DNA of 64,000 nucleotides from Vibrio aerogenes. Lineage in GTDB: Bacteria > Pseudomonadota > Gammaproteobacteria > Enterobacterales > Vibrionaceae. The stretch lies in NCBI RefSeq assembly GCF_024346755.1, contig NZ_AP024861.1, positions 372,001-436,000 of the forward strand, written 5' to 3'. The notes below the pieces were generated by a model. It saw only the letters and a list, made by a program, of their open reading frames with translations, made no database searches and was not told the origin of the DNA. Position 1 is the stretch's first letter. Each line of letters starts with the position of its first letter. The translations under genes were made by a program, and so were the position numbers. Shown here one piece after another: positions 27,077 through 36,866 of this stretch.

Positions 27077-28441
27077 ATGCACATACATATACTTGGAATC
27101 TGTGGTACTTTCATGGGTGGAATTGCCATCCTTGCCCGCCAAATGGGGCATCGTGTTACGGGTTCTGATCTGAATGTTTACCCGCCAATGAGTACGATGC
27201 TTGAGTCACAAGGTATTGAAATTATTAAAGGTTATGAGCCTGAGCAACTTCAGCCTGAGCCTGATTTAATTGTGGTCGGGAATGCAATGACGCGTGGAAA
27301 TCCATGTGTAGAGTATTTGTTAAATCATCGTCTTAATTATACTTCCGGACCGCAGTGGTTATGCGATTATTTATTACGCGATCGATGGGTATTGGCCGTA
27401 TCAGGCACACATGGCAAAACAACGACATCCAGTATGCTGACCTGGATTCTTGAGTATTGCGGTTATGAGCCCGGATATTTGATTGGTGGCGTGCCCGGCA
27501 ACTTTGATACGTCTGCCCGATTGGGAAAAACTGACTTTTTTGTGGTCGAAGCGGATGAATATGACAGTGCTTTTTTCGACAAGCGATCTAAGTTTGTTCA
27601 CTACCATCCCCAGACCTTGGTTATGAACAATCTGGAATTTGATCATGCTGACATCTTCGATGATTTAGATGCGATTAAGCGGCAATTTCACCATTTAGTC
27701 AGGATTGTTCCCGGCATTGGCAGAATACTTTTACCCGCTCAGGACCGTCATCTGGCTGATGTTCTTGCGAAAGGATGCTGGAGTGAAACTGAATATACCG
27801 GCAGCGATGAAAACTGGAATGTAACAAAACTGAAAAAAGATGGATCTTCGTTCCAGATTTTATGGGGAGGGGATGTTGTCGGACGTGTCGACTGGGAATT
27901 AATCGGTGACCATAATGTCCGGAATGCGTTGATGGCAATTGGCGCGGCACGGCATGTCGGCGTCGTTCCTGAACTGGCTTGTGAAGCATTGGGGCACTTT
28001 ATTAACACCAAACGCAGGCTGGAGAAACGCGGAGAAATAAAAGGGGTGAGTGTTTATGATGATTTTGCACATCACCCGACGGCTATCAGACTGACGCTGG
28101 AAGGGTTGAGAAATAAAGTTGGTCAGCAGCGGATCCTGGCGGTACTGGAACCCCGGTCAGCCACGATGAAAATGGGAGTTCACCAAACTACACTTGCAGC
28201 TTCACTCGATGCTGCCGATGCTGTTTTTCTGTATCAGCCAGAAAACCTGGACTGGTCTGTTGCCGATGTTGCCAGTCAGTGCCGGTCTGTTGGGTTTGTC
28301 TGTGATGATGTCGATACGCTGGTCAGTCAGATCGTTGGATATGCCCGTCCAGGGGATCAGATTCTGGTCATGAGTAATGGTGGGTTTGGTGGCATTCATC
28401 AAAAATTATTAGCAGTACTGGAGAAGCATGAATATGTCTGA
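27077..28441 (+). CDS. mpl: UDP-N-acetylmuramate:L-alanyl-gamma-D-glutamyl-meso-diaminopimelate ligase
   Basis: 454 residues, typical for Mpl. The N-terminal nucleotide fold is [17 protein letters not shown]. The Mur ligase ATP loop is [12 protein letters not shown] near residue 112. [17 protein letters not shown] and [10 protein letters not shown] bind Mg and substrate. [13 protein letters not shown] and [11 protein letters not shown] mark the C-terminal domain. It attaches recycled tripeptide to UDP-MurNAc, saving three ligase steps in peptidoglycan synthesis. It overlaps ubiX by 14 bases. Confidence 0.97.
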   Translation: MHIHILGICGTFMGGIAILARQMGHRVTGSDLNVYPPMSTMLESQGIEIIKGYEPEQLQPEPDLIVVGNAMTRGNPCVEYLLNHRLNYTSGPQWLCDYLLRDRWVLAVSGTHGKTTTSSMLTWILEYCGYEPGYLIGGVPGNFDTSARLGKTDFFVVEADEYDSAFFDKRSKFVHYHPQTLVMNNLEFDHADIFDDLDAIKRQFHHLVRIVPGIGRILLPAQDRHLADVLAKGCWSETEYTGSDENWNVTKLKKDGSSFQILWGGDVVGRVDWELIGDHNVRNALMAIGAARHVGVVPELACEALGHFINTKRRLEKRGEIKGVSVYDDFAHHPTAIRLTLEGLRNKVGQQRILAVLEPRSATMKMGVHQTTLAASLDAADAVFLYQPENLDWSVADVASQCRSVGFVCDDVDTLVSQIVGYARPGDQILVMSNGGFGGIHQKLLAVLEKHEYV

Positions 28442-29069
28442 TTTACAAAAAGAGAAAAAAATTACACTGGCATGGACGGGTGCTTCAGGTGGTCCTTATG
28501 GACTCCGTTTATTACAACATTTGCTGGCGGCTGATTATCAGGTGTATTTATTGATTTCTTCTGCCGCACGGGTGGTTTTGGCGACCGAACAAGGGTTGAA
28601 ATTACCAGCTTCACCAGAAAAAACGCATGAGATTCTGGTCGGTTACATGCAGTGCCGGTCTGAGCAGCTGGTTGTCTGTGGGAAAGAAGATTGGTTTTCT
28701 CCGGTTGCTTCCGGTTCTGCTGCACCGAAACAGATGGTGGTTTGTCCGTGTTCTGCGGGCAGTCTTGCAGCGATTGCGTATGGTATGTCTGATAATCTGA
28801 TTGAACGGGCTGCTGACGTGGTCATCAAAGAGAGAGGGCAATTACTGTTAGTTGTTCGTGAGACGCCGTTTTCTACCATTCATCTGGAAAACATGCTGAA
28901 ACTGTCTCAGGCAGGCGTCACTATTATGCCAGCCTCACCCGGTTTTTACACTCAGCCTGAATCCGTTGAAGATATGGTTGATTTCCTTGTCGGACGGATT
29001 TCAGATCATCTGGGGATTGAACAGTCCATTGTCCCCCGGTGGGGATATGACAATCGTCGCCCTGAGTGA
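28428..29069 (+). CDS. ubiX: Flavin prenyltransferase UbiX
   Basis: 213 residues from the ATG at 28428, or 211 from a second ATG at 28434; GGAGAAGC upstream suits the latter. [17 protein letters not shown] is the FMN-binding loop. [26 protein letters not shown] and [16 protein letters not shown] are diagnostic of UbiX. It joins dimethylallyl phosphate to FMN, making the prenylated flavin used by UbiD decarboxylase in ubiquinone synthesis. The overlap with mpl implies coupled translation. Confidence 0.95.
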   Translation: MNMSDLQKEKKITLAWTGASGGPYGLRLLQHLLAADYQVYLLISSAARVVLATEQGLKLPASPEKTHEILVGYMQCRSEQLVVCGKEDWFSPVASGSAAPKQMVVCPCSAGSLAAIAYGMSDNLIERAADVVIKERGQLLLVVRETPFSTIHLENMLKLSQAGVTIMPASPGFYTQPESVEDMVDFLVGRISDHLGIEQSIVPRWGYDNRRPE

Positions 29070-29122
29070 GCCAGAATCGGGGAAATGGTAGCTAATTTCT
29101 TTGATTCACAGTAAACTCGTTT

Positions 29123-29268
29123 GCACTCATTGGGGAGCTAAAACAGATGTGAATATGGATTTATATTGATCATCTGACGCTGAGATCGGCCTGAAAGCCG
29201 GGACCCATAATGCCAATTGTCAAAATTGGTGACCTGAACCAGATAATGCTGGCGTAGGAATTGAGTGC
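29123..29268 (+). ncRNA. TPP riboswitch (THI element)
   Basis: The P1 helix is closed by perfect seven-base arms GCACTCA (29123-29129) and TGAGTGC (29262-29268). Inside are GGGGAGCT, GCTGAGATC and the highly conserved 3' core CCTGAACCAGATAATGCTGG followed by CGTAGGAA. These are the pyrimidine- and pyrophosphate-sensing parts of the thiamine pyrophosphate aptamer. It leads into thiBPQ with 71 bases before the GTG start. I see no textbook terminator after the aptamer, only a run of six T at 29282-29287. The mode of control is therefore open. Confidence 0.93.
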
Positions 29269-29339
29269 CATGTGGTGATCATTTTTTGTTCATGTCATTT
29301 GCCTCAACCCTGTGCCGTTCAAATAATGGAGAACGAACG

Positions 29340-30350
29340 GTGAAATCTGTTAAAACCTTATCCCTGACTCTTGCTTTCAGCGCTGTATTGACCAGCTTGT
29401 CTGTTGAAGCGGCTGAGAAACCCGTCCTGACAATTTATACCTACGACTCTTTTGCTTCTGAATGGGGCCCCGGACCGGAGATCGAGAAATCATTTGAAAC
29501 CCGGTGTGGCTGTGATTTGCAGTTTGTTTCCCTTGATGATGGTGTCTCGATTCTTAACCGTCTCAGACTGGAAGGAAATCATAGCAAAGCGGACGTTGTT
29601 TTGGGTCTGGATGATAGTCTGATGAAAGAGGCGAAACAGACCGGTTTACTGGCGCCTCATCAGGTGGATACTTCAGCCGTTCATTTACCCGATGGATGGC
29701 AGGACAAAACATTTGTGCCGTTTGATTATGGTTATTTTGCTTTTGTGTATCGTAAGGATAAATTACCTCATCCACCTGAAAGTCTGAAAGCTTTAGTTGA
29801 GCAATCTGATCAGCTGAAGATTATTTATCAGGACCCACGTACATCTACACCGGGTCAGGGATTATTGCTGTGGATGAAGTCAGTTTACGGAGATCAGGCA
29901 GCTCAGGCATGGCAGAAGTTATCTCAAAAAACCGTGACAGTGACTAAAGGCTGGTCAGAAGCCTACTCGATGTTCCTGAAAGGCGAATCCGATATGGTGC
30001 TGTCTTATACAACGTCTCCTGCTTATCACCAGATTGCTGAAAAGGATGATCGCTATGCAGCGGCGGCGTTTAAAGAAGGGCACTACATGCAGGTGGAAGT
30101 TGCAGCCCGGTTATCGGGTAGCCAGCATCCCGAACTGGCAAGACAGTTTCTCCAGTTTATGCTCAGTGAACAATTCCAGTCCGTGATTCCGACAGGGAAC
30201 TGGATGTATCCGGTTACTGCAGTTTCGCTTCCGGAAGGGTTTCGGCATCTGGTTCATCCATCGAAAACGCTGCGCTTTACTCCTGAACAGGTTGCAGCGA
30301 AGCGTAAACAGTGGATTCGTGAGTGGCGTGAGGCTCTGACGTCTGACTGA
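29340..30350 (+). CDS. thiB: Thiamine/TPP ABC transporter substrate-binding protein
   Basis: About 336 residues from the GTG at 29340, which has GGAG eight bases upstream; an open frame reaching back to 29265 would start inside the riboswitch. A signal peptide (SLTLAFSAVLTSLSVEA-AEK) is followed by VLTIYTYDSFASEWGPGP, the N-terminal motif of ThiB. ADVVLGLDDSLM, VPFDYGYFAFVYRKD and GNWMYPVT also match. It binds thiamine and its phosphates in the periplasm. Its TGA overlaps the thiP ATG by one base. TPP would repress it through the riboswitch. Confidence 0.95.
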   Translation: MKSVKTLSLTLAFSAVLTSLSVEAAEKPVLTIYTYDSFASEWGPGPEIEKSFETRCGCDLQFVSLDDGVSILNRLRLEGNHSKADVVLGLDDSLMKEAKQTGLLAPHQVDTSAVHLPDGWQDKTFVPFDYGYFAFVYRKDKLPHPPESLKALVEQSDQLKIIYQDPRTSTPGQGLLLWMKSVYGDQAAQAWQKLSQKTVTVTKGWSEAYSMFLKGESDMVLSYTTSPAYHQIAEKDDRYAAAAFKEGHYMQVEVAARLSGSQHPELARQFLQFMLSEQFQSVIPTGNWMYPVTAVSLPEGFRHLVHPSKTLRFTPEQVAAKRKQWIREWREALTSD

Positions 30351-31954
30351 TGAGTTTTGTTGATACGCCCCGTGCCGGGCTTTGGGTGGTCTTTGTTGTC
30401 ATGGTTTTTGTCGTCAGTGCATTAGGTGCACTGATTTTTCATGCCTCTGATTTGGCATTCAGTGAATTGTTGCAAGATAGTTATTATTTGCACATGACCT
30501 GGTTTAGCTTCTGTCAGGCCGGTCTTTCAACATTACTGAGTGTTATCCCGGCACTAGCTGTTGCTGTGGCATTAAAGCGCAGAAACTTTCCCGGTCGCCA
30601 TGTCTTGCTGAAATTATTTTCCATCACTTTAGTGATGCCGGTGTTGGTCGGGGTGTTCGGGCTGTTAGCCATTTATGGTCACAGCGGGCTGGTCGCGAAG
30701 CTATACCAGTTGTGGGGCAGGGAATTTTCACTCTCCATTTATGGGTTGAATGGTATTTTACTGGCACATGTCTTTTTCAATTTACCTTATGCGAGCCGTT
30801 TATTTTTGCATGTTCTGGACATGATCCCTGTTCAGCATGATCAGCTGGCTTTACACCTGGGCATGGGACCCTGGGCCAGGTTCAGGTTGATTGAGTGGCC
30901 CCGGTTGCGTCAGCAACTTCCTCATATTGCGGGGTTGGTGTTTATGCTGTGTTTTACCAGCTTTGCCACTGTGATGGCGCTGGGAGGCGGGCCAAAAGCA
31001 ACAACGATTGAATTGGGGATCTATCAGGCAATCAAGTTTGATTTTGATTTGCAGTCCGGTGCGGTACTTGCTGTCTGGCAGATTTTACTGTGTAGCACGT
31101 TATCTTATGGTGTGCAGCGAATGAGCCGGGAGATTTCTGTACGCTCCGGTGGCAGTTCTGCTGTACAACCCGTTTTCAGGGATACCTTACTTTCTCAGGT
31201 GTGGGACTGGTGCTGGATTTTGATATGTTTACTTCTGGTCTTACCCCCGTTGTTTATGGTTTGTCTGAGTGGGGTGAATGTACATCTTTCCGGGGTGCTT
31301 TTTAGTCTTAGTTTCTGGCACGCCTTCAAAGACTCGGTGTGTGTTGCATCGATAGCCGCGGGTTTATCGGTTACTGCCGGTATTTGTCTTTTGGCGACCA
31401 GCCGGGCGTGGCGGCTACAGGGAAACCGGCGCCGGGCTGATTTACTGGAAACATCCGGCATGATGATTCTGGTCACTCCCGGCATTGTGTTGAGTACCGG
31501 ACTTTTTTTGTTGCTGAGAATGTTTACGGATGCATTCCATTTCGCTTTTGGCGTCGTTGTGGTCGTGAATGCAATGATGGCTTTACCTTATGTGATTAAA
31601 ACGCTGCATCAGCCGATGTGGACTATTGCGCGTCAATATAGCCTTTTATGTACCAGTCTGGGAATGCAGGGGTGGCGGCGGTTTTTGATTGTTGAATGGC
31701 GGGCAATCAGGAAGCCTGTTGTTCACGCTTTTGTCATCAGCTTTTTGGTGTCGATGGGAGACCTGAGTGCCATTGCATTATTTGGCAGTCAGGATTTCAA
31801 AACGTTGCCGCTGTATTTATTCCAGTTAATGGGAAGCTATCAAATGGAAGCGGCAGCCGTTGTTGCTTTATTCTTACTGATGATGAGTGTTGGTTGTTTC
31901 TGGGGGGCTGAAAAATTGTTCAGAACAGGAGGAAAATCACTTGTTAAAACTTGA
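30350..31954 (+). CDS. thiP: Thiamine/TPP ABC transporter permease
   Basis: 534 residues, near E. coli ThiP (536). There are about twelve hydrophobic segments in two homologous halves, each with an ABC EAA-type loop. The first is around HLGMGPWARFRLIEWPRLRQQLPHI. The second is around SLGMQGWRRFLIVEWRAIRKPV. It forms the inner-membrane channel fed by ThiB and powered by ThiQ. Start and stop overlap both neighbours, so the three proteins are translated as a unit. Confidence 0.95.
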   Translation: MSFVDTPRAGLWVVFVVMVFVVSALGALIFHASDLAFSELLQDSYYLHMTWFSFCQAGLSTLLSVIPALAVAVALKRRNFPGRHVLLKLFSITLVMPVLVGVFGLLAIYGHSGLVAKLYQLWGREFSLSIYGLNGILLAHVFFNLPYASRLFLHVLDMIPVQHDQLALHLGMGPWARFRLIEWPRLRQQLPHIAGLVFMLCFTSFATVMALGGGPKATTIELGIYQAIKFDFDLQSGAVLAVWQILLCSTLSYGVQRMSREISVRSGGSSAVQPVFRDTLLSQVWDWCWILICLLLVLPPLFMVCLSGVNVHLSGVLFSLSFWHAFKDSVCVASIAAGLSVTAGICLLATSRAWRLQGNRRRADLLETSGMMILVTPGIVLSTGLFLLLRMFTDAFHFAFGVVVVVNAMMALPYVIKTLHQPMWTIARQYSLLCTSLGMQGWRRFLIVEWRAIRKPVVHAFVISFLVSMGDLSAIALFGSQDFKTLPLYLFQLMGSYQMEAAAVVALFLLMMSVGCFWGAEKLFRTGGKSLVKT

Positions 31955-32642
31955 TCAGGTTCGCTATCAATATCAGCACAACTGGTTTGATTTTTCACTG
32001 GAAGTGTCTCGGGGAACAATTGTCGCCATCATGGGCGCCAGTGGTGCCGGAAAATCAACTTTATTAAGTCTGACTGCCGGATTTATTACCCCTGATTCAG
32101 GTGAAATCAGTGTTGATGGCCGCTCGGTTCTCTCTGACCCGCCTTATCTGCGTCCTTTTTCTGTTTTATTTCAGGAGCACAATCTGTTCAGTCATCTGAC
32201 AGTGAGAGAAAATATCGGTCTTGGACTCAATCCTGGTCTGAGGTTAAGCCGTGAAGATCAGCAGCAGATAAATCAGGCTGCGGCGCTCGTGGGGATAGAG
32301 TCTATGCTGGAGCGATTACCTGAACAGTTGTCTGGCGGACAAAAACAACGGATTGCTTTAGCACGCTGCTTTGTACAGGCGCGGGATTATTGGTTGCTTG
32401 ATGAGCCTTTCTCTGCGTTAGACCCGGTTTTAAGAGAAGAAATGCTGACGCTGGTTAAGCGGTTAGCCAGAGAAAGACAGACAACAGTGTTGATGGTGAC
32501 TCATCATCTGAGGGATATATTGAGTATTGCTGAGCAGTTTGTCTATGTGCATGAAAATAAGGTTTATGCGACAGGCAGGACGGCAGATCTATCTGTCAGT
32601 CATCCTGATCCGGTTTTACGTGATTTTGTCAAAGCCGGCTAA
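31941..32642 (+). CDS. thiQ: Thiamine/TPP ABC transporter ATP-binding protein
   Basis: About 233 residues from the TTG at 31941, chosen because AGGAGG lies eight bases upstream and the peptide then begins LLKLDQVRYQYQ like E. coli ThiQ (232). The open frame extends 18 codons further back inside thiP. Walker A is GASGAGKST, the Q-loop is VLFQEHNLFSHLTV, the signature is LSGGQKQRIALARC, Walker B is YWLLDEPFSALD and the H-loop is VTHH. It overlaps thiP by 14 bases. No terminator was found right after it on the plus strand. Confidence 0.95.
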   Translation: MLKLDQVRYQYQHNWFDFSLEVSRGTIVAIMGASGAGKSTLLSLTAGFITPDSGEISVDGRSVLSDPPYLRPFSVLFQEHNLFSHLTVRENIGLGLNPGLRLSREDQQQINQAAALVGIESMLERLPEQLSGGQKQRIALARCFVQARDYWLLDEPFSALDPVLREEMLTLVKRLARERQTTVLMVTHHLRDILSIAEQFVYVHENKVYATGRTADLSVSHPDPVLRDFVKAG

Positions 32643-32710
32643 ATACCTGTTCCTCACTTCAGGTCGCTCAGGTTGATATCGAACACAGAGAGGCATAGTC
32701 TCTGTATGAT

Positions 32711-32742
32711 ATAAAAAGACACCATGGCTATGCCATGGTGTC
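32711..32742 (-). terminator. Terminator after yjgA
   Basis: Perfect 11-bp arms GACACCATGGC and GCCATGGTGTC around a TAT loop, followed on the minus strand by TTTTTAT. Serves yjgA; on the plus strand no T-run follows. Confidence 0.85.
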
Positions 32743-32770
32743 ACAGAAAATCGAGGTGTCACAGAAAATC
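32737..32770. repeat. Near-tandem duplication, 2 x 16 bp
   Basis: GGTGTCACAGAAAATC occurs at 32737-32752 and again at 32755-32770, two bases apart. The first copy overlaps the terminator arm, the second touches the yjgA stop codon. It looks like a local duplication. Confidence 0.85.
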
Positions 32771-33299
32771 AGAAATTTTCGTCTTCAAAGGTTTTCAACA
32801 TCTGAAATATTTCTCTGGATGCTTTCGGTGGCTTTTGCAACTGTTGCTCTTTTTTGGCTTGTCTTGCCAGCTGTCGTAATCGTTGCCGATCAGCCTGAGG
32901 ATATTTGTCCATCGCTTCATCAATCGCTGTATCCCCTTCATGAATGATTTTGTCGCGTAAGTTTTCCAGCCGGTGAAGGACCGCTGTGGCCTGAGAATGT
33001 TTGTTGTTGTAGCGATCCAGAGCAGCCTGCAGGGGTTCCGGATCAATTTGACGCATCAGGCGACCGATGTACTGGAGTTGACGTCTTTTGGCTTCATTTT
33101 TAAAACGTTGCGCATCTGTGATAGCGTCCGCCAGCTCCTGTGAAAGCGGGAATTTTTCCAGAATTGCCGGTTTTAAAGCGACCAGTGCTTCTCCGAGTTT
33201 TTGCAGCTCAGTCATGTCATTTTTCATTTCGGTTTTACTGACCCAAATGATCTCTTCTTCCTCTTCCCAGGGGGCTTTTTGATTCTTGCGTGCCATCAT
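32769..33299 (-). CDS. yjgA: Ribosome biogenesis factor YjgA (DarP, DUF615)
   Basis: 176 residues. After an acidic start, [29 protein letters not shown] is the DUF615 signature, followed by [13 protein letters not shown] and a helical, highly charged C-terminus. Relatives associate with pre-50S ribosomal particles, promoting a late rRNA conformational change. Two ATG codons are adjacent at the start; either may be used. It is divergent from pmbA, the same neighbour as in E. coli. Confidence 0.93.
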   Translation of the reverse strand: MMARKNQKAPWEEEEEIIWVSKTEMKNDMTELQKLGEALVALKPAILEKFPLSQELADAITDAQRFKNEAKRRQLQYIGRLMRQIDPEPLQAALDRYNNKHSQATAVLHRLENLRDKIIHEGDTAIDEAMDKYPQADRQRLRQLARQAKKEQQLQKPPKASREIFQMLKTFEDENF

Positions 33300-33405
33300 T
33301 TCTTTCTTCGTAACTTATCAATACTGTTTATTTTAACAAGAATCGTGGGGGGAAGGACAAATTCTTGTTATGCTATTAAAACAGGTGAATCAAAAGAAAT
33401 GAGTT

Positions 33406-34752
33406 ATGGATATTAAACAGCAGGTTACACAACAGCGGACGGAGCTAGAGTCGGCTGTTGCAAAGGCACTTGAACTGGCATCCGGGACCGCTGATGCTGC
33501 AGAAGTTGCAATTACTAAAACTACCGGGTTAAGTGTATCAACCCGTTTGTGTGAAATTGAAAATGTTGAATTCAACAGTGATGGCGCTTTAGGGATTACA
33601 GTTTACCGTGGGCAAAGAAAAGGAAGTGCATCAACATCTGATTTAAGTGAGCATGCTATCCGTCAAACTGTCCTCGCTGCTTTGGATATTGCGCAATATA
33701 CATCAGAAGACCCTTGTGCCGGTCCCGCGCCCAAAGAACTCATGGTGAAAGAAATCCCTGAGCTGGATTTATTCCACCCCGATGAACCTAACCCGGATGA
33801 TGCGGCGGCTATTGCGATTGTTGCTGAAAAAACTGCGCTGGATTTTAGTCCGAAAATTAAACAAAGTGATGGTGCCAGTTATGACAGTCACTATGGTGTA
33901 AAAGTCTATGGCAACAGCCATGGTTTACTGGCGAGTTATGCTTCCAGCCGCCACAGTGTCAGTTGCTGTGTCATTGGTGAAGATGATCAAGGCAAAATGG
34001 AGCGGGATTATAGCTACAGTGTTGCCCGGCACCGGGATGATTTATGGAAACCTGAAATTGTCGGACGACTGGCTGCGGAAAGAACGGTGAGTCGCCTGGA
34101 TGCCCGGAAGCTGAAAACCGGAAAGTATCCGGTGATGTTTGCGCCTGAAGTCGCTACCGGGTTAATCGGCCATTTTGTTTCAGCGATCAGTGGCGGTAAT
34201 CTCTACCGGAAGTCATCATTTTTGCTGGACCAGCTGGGCCAGCAAATCTTCCCCGATTGGTTTTGTATTGCTGAAAAACCGCACGTGTTACGGGGACTGG
34301 CATCCACACCATTTGATAGTGAAGGACTGGCAACCAAAGATCTTGATATTGTCACTGATGGTGTGTTGGCTACGTACCTGCTGACCAGTTACTCTGCCAG
34401 AAAGCTGAATATGACACCAACCGGTCATGCCGGTGGGATCCATAACTGGTTTGTTCATTCTTCCGGCAATCAGGACTTTACTCAAATGTTGAAAGCGCTG
34501 GATACCGGATTTCTGGTGACAGAAGTGATGGGACAAGGTGTCAATATCGTCACCGGAGATTATTCGCGTGGTGCGGCCGGTTTCTGGGTTGAAAATGGTG
34601 AAATTCAATATCCGGTTTCAGAAATTACTGTTGCCGGTAACCTGAAAGATATGTTCAGTCAGATTGTTGCCATAGGCAATGATGTAGAAACCCGCTCTCA
34701 AATTCAGACCGGCTCTGTTTTGATTGAATCAATGAAAGTTGCTGGCGAGTAA
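33406..34752 (+). CDS. pmbA: Metalloprotease accessory subunit PmbA (TldE)
   Basis: 448 residues, close to E. coli TldE (450). It has the U62-family fold: [34 protein letters not shown], then SASRHS-type central region and [15 protein letters not shown]. Towards the C-terminus are [30 protein letters not shown] and [20 protein letters not shown]. It lacks a HExxxH motif, as expected for the non-catalytic TldE partner of TldD. TldD/E degrades unfolded peptides and processes microcin precursors in E. coli. The stop codon TAA is shared with the left tip of a palindromic repeat. Confidence 0.95.
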   Translation: MDIKQQVTQQRTELESAVAKALELASGTADAAEVAITKTTGLSVSTRLCEIENVEFNSDGALGITVYRGQRKGSASTSDLSEHAIRQTVLAALDIAQYTSEDPCAGPAPKELMVKEIPELDLFHPDEPNPDDAAAIAIVAEKTALDFSPKIKQSDGASYDSHYGVKVYGNSHGLLASYASSRHSVSCCVIGEDDQGKMERDYSYSVARHRDDLWKPEIVGRLAAERTVSRLDARKLKTGKYPVMFAPEVATGLIGHFVSAISGGNLYRKSSFLLDQLGQQIFPDWFCIAEKPHVLRGLASTPFDSEGLATKDLDIVTDGVLATYLLTSYSARKLNMTPTGHAGGIHNWFVHSSGNQDFTQMLKALDTGFLVTEVMGQGVNIVTGDYSRGAAGFWVENGEIQYPVSEITVAGNLKDMFSQIVAIGNDVETRSQIQTGSVLIESMKVAGE

Positions 34753-34902
34753 TACCAATCTGGAAAATAAACTGATCATCTGGATGTGTCTGGTGGAGCA
34801 AACATACAAGGGCATGGATGCCCTTGTTGAAGCGCCCATGGATGGCTTGAGCGGTTTGCGGAACCAGATATATCCAGATCAGAAAATTACTTAGAATGGT
34901 AT
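34752..34902. repeat. 151-bp imperfect palindromic (MITE/ERIC-like) element
   Basis: The ends are ATACCA and TGGTAT. The outer roughly 45 bases of each side are near-complementary: ATACCAATCTG...CTGATC...TGGATGTGTCTGG on the left pairs with ATACCATTCTA...CTGATC...TGGATATATCTGG read from the right. The middle holds a smaller hairpin CAAGGGCAT-GGATGCCCTTG. The whole unit can fold into one long stem. It has no coding potential and is flanked by TA/AA. Such short palindromic repeats are common between Vibrio genes as I recall them. It lies between convergent pmbA and mgtE. Confidence 0.75.
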
Positions 34903-34930
34903 AAGCATTTCTCTGCATCGTTATTATCAA

Positions 34931-34955
34931 GAAAAACCCCGGAGTTTTCCGGGGT
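34931..34955 (-). terminator. Terminator after mgtE
   Basis: Arms ACCCCGGA and TCCGGGGT around GTTT, followed on the minus strand by TTTTTC. It lies about 47 bases after the mgtE stop. Confidence 0.85.
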
Positions 34956-35001
34956 GTTGCATAAAGTTTATTCATGCCTGATGGCGTTTATTTTTTCGGG
35001 G

Positions 35002-36360
35002 TCAGGAAATCAGAATCGTTGCCAGACCAAGAAAAACAAACAGACCGACCACATCCGTCACCGTTGTTAAAGCCATTCCTCCGGCCAGTGCGGGATCGAT
35101 TTTCATCTTTTTCAGTATCAGCGGAATTGTCACACCAGCGATGCCTGCGACAGTGAGGTTGGTCAGCATTGCAGCAGAAATAATGCCACCCAGCAGCCAG
35201 TTGCCTTTCCAGAGCACAACAATACCACCGATCAGTAATGCCCATAAGCAGCCATTCAAAATACCAACTGCCGCTTCTTTTAAAAGCAACTCCCGTTTAT
35301 TACTGTCCCCGACGTGACCGAGAGCTAATCCCCGGATAACCAGTGCGATAGTCTGATTACCGGCAACCCCTCCCATAGAAGGCACAATGGTCATTAAGAC
35401 GGCAATTGCAGCCATTTGCTCCAGTGTTGCTTCAAACATATTAGAAACCGAAGCCGCAGCCAGTGCTGCCAGTACGTTTGCACCGAGCCAAATACTTCTC
35501 TTACGGGCTGATTTCATGACTGGAGCAAATGTATCTTCTTCATCGTCCATCCCGGCAAGACTCATCATCGAGTGCTCTGCATCTTCCCGGATCACATCAA
35601 CCACATCATCGATTGTTATCCGGCCAACCAGAAATTGTTCTTCATTAACGACCGGGGCCGAAACCCATTTCCGCCGTTCGAAGAGACTGGCAACATCGGT
35701 ATCTTTCATATCGACCTGAATCGCTTCATCAGCATCATCCATAATGTCGCAGATACGCACATCAGGTTGTGATGTCAGCAGATGGGTGAGTGACAAGTGG
35801 CCGATCAGGCGGCTCTCTTCATCAATCACATACAAAGCATCTGTTGTTTGTGGCAGTTCACCTTTAATTCTTAAATAGCGGAGAACAACATCCACATCAA
35901 CATCTCCCCGAATGGTGATGAAGTCTGTATTCATCAGTCCGCCAGCGGTATCTTCAGGATAGGAGAGTGCCGTTTCAACCCGCAGCCGGTCAATAGCATC
36001 CATCTGCGCCAATACACTTTGCGAGATATCTTCCGGGAGACTACGTAAAACGTAGGCAAGGTCATCGGTGTCCATACCTTCTGTGGCTTCAGCAAGACGC
36101 TCGAGTGGCATTTTGGATACCAGTGCATCTTTCACATCTTCACTGAGCTCATCCAGAATGTCGCCATAATCTTCCGGATCGGTCAGTTGCCACAAAACAT
36201 CACGGCTTTTGCGGGGAGAGGCTTCTAAAAGGTGGGCAATGTCTTCAGGCTCCATGTCCTGAAGTTGTCTGCGTACATGGACAAACCGACCATTTTCTAA
36301 GGCTTCTGTCACTTCCTGGAGGGTTTGGTGAGCCTGGTCAAATTCAATATGCTCTGCCAT
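35002..36360 (-). CDS. mgtE: Magnesium transporter MgtE
   Basis: 452 residues. The N-terminal MgtE_N superhelix spans about residues 30-130 (GRFVHVRRQLQDMEPEDIAHLLEAS, LPEDISQSVLAQM). Paired CBS domains (about 140-260) include FITIRGDVDVDVVLRYLR and GRITIDDVVDVI. Five membrane spans follow, with PSMGGVAGNQTIALVIRGLALG and the Mg-site segment DPALAGGMALTTVTDVVGLF. It is a Mg2+-gated channel in the inner membrane; the CBS/N domains close it when Mg2+ is plentiful. A perfect 17-bp palindrome sits upstream. Confidence 0.96.
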   Translation of the reverse strand: MAEHIEFDQAHQTLQEVTEALENGRFVHVRRQLQDMEPEDIAHLLEASPRKSRDVLWQLTDPEDYGDILDELSEDVKDALVSKMPLERLAEATEGMDTDDLAYVLRSLPEDISQSVLAQMDAIDRLRVETALSYPEDTAGGLMNTDFITIRGDVDVDVVLRYLRIKGELPQTTDALYVIDEESRLIGHLSLTHLLTSQPDVRICDIMDDADEAIQVDMKDTDVASLFERRKWVSAPVVNEEQFLVGRITIDDVVDVIREDAEHSMMSLAGMDDEEDTFAPVMKSARKRSIWLGANVLAALAAASVSNMFEATLEQMAAIAVLMTIVPSMGGVAGNQTIALVIRGLALGHVGDSNKRELLLKEAAVGILNGCLWALLIGGIVVLWKGNWLLGGIISAAMLTNLTVAGIAGVTIPLILKKMKIDPALAGGMALTTVTDVVGLFVFLGLATILIS

Positions 36361-36414
36361 GATTACCTCCTGCTTATCACATTTTATTATTAGACCATAG
36401 TAACTTAATTCTAA

Positions 36415-36431
36415 TTCTTATTTAATAAGAA
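36415..36431. promoter_or_regulatory. Palindrome upstream of mgtE
   Basis: TTCTTATT-T-AATAAGAA, a perfect 17-bp palindrome 55 bases before the mgtE start. Candidate operator of unknown regulator; it is not a recognised Mg riboswitch. Confidence 0.35.
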
Positions 36432-36583
36432 GTTATTTCACCGGACATTATTTTTCCGGAAAAAACTGAGGTTAACACTGAATTGTGTCGTTTCATGTCA
36501 ATATGGGGTTGAAGCAGGATACGCTTACAGTGATTTATTTCAAGTATAGCGATAATCAGGGCGCTTTTGAGTGCATTGGGTTT

Positions 36584-36862
36584 TCAGTCGTCTTCTTCGA
36601 ATTTATCTTCAATCAGGTGGCATACGGCATCAAGGGCATCACCTGACTCTGATCCATCAGCGCAGATAGTGACATATTGTCCCTGAGCGGATTCAAGCAT
36701 TAATAATCCCATGACACCATCAGCGGTTGCCTCTTTGCCATCCTGATTACGGATTGTCAGGGTTGCATCATAAGATTGTGCCAGCTCGACTAATTTTATC
36801 GCAGCCCGGGCATGGAGCCCTAAACGATTTTGGATGAGCACTTTTTTACAAAGTTGTGTCAT
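36584..36862 (-). CDS. ptsO: Phosphocarrier protein NPr of the nitrogen PTS
   Basis: 92 residues of the HPr family. The phospho-acceptor is His17 in NRLGLHARA. The regulatory-site region reads [11 protein letters not shown], with a Leu/Met pattern as in NPr rather than the sugar PTS HPr. It passes phosphate from EI-Ntr to EIIA-Ntr. It starts four bases after rapZ ends, so it is the tail of the rpoN-linked cluster. The C-terminus is very acidic. Confidence 0.95.
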   Translation of the reverse strand: MTQLCKKVLIQNRLGLHARAAIKLVELAQSYDATLTIRNQDGKEATADGVMGLLMLESAQGQYVTICADGSESGDALDAVCHLIEDKFEEDD

Positions 36863-36866
36863 TTTG

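Noticed and set aside
29265..29339. Upstream extension of thiB from an ATG at the riboswitch end
   Set aside because: It would begin inside the aptamer P1 helix; the GTG at 29340 has a ribosome site and precedes a proper signal peptide.
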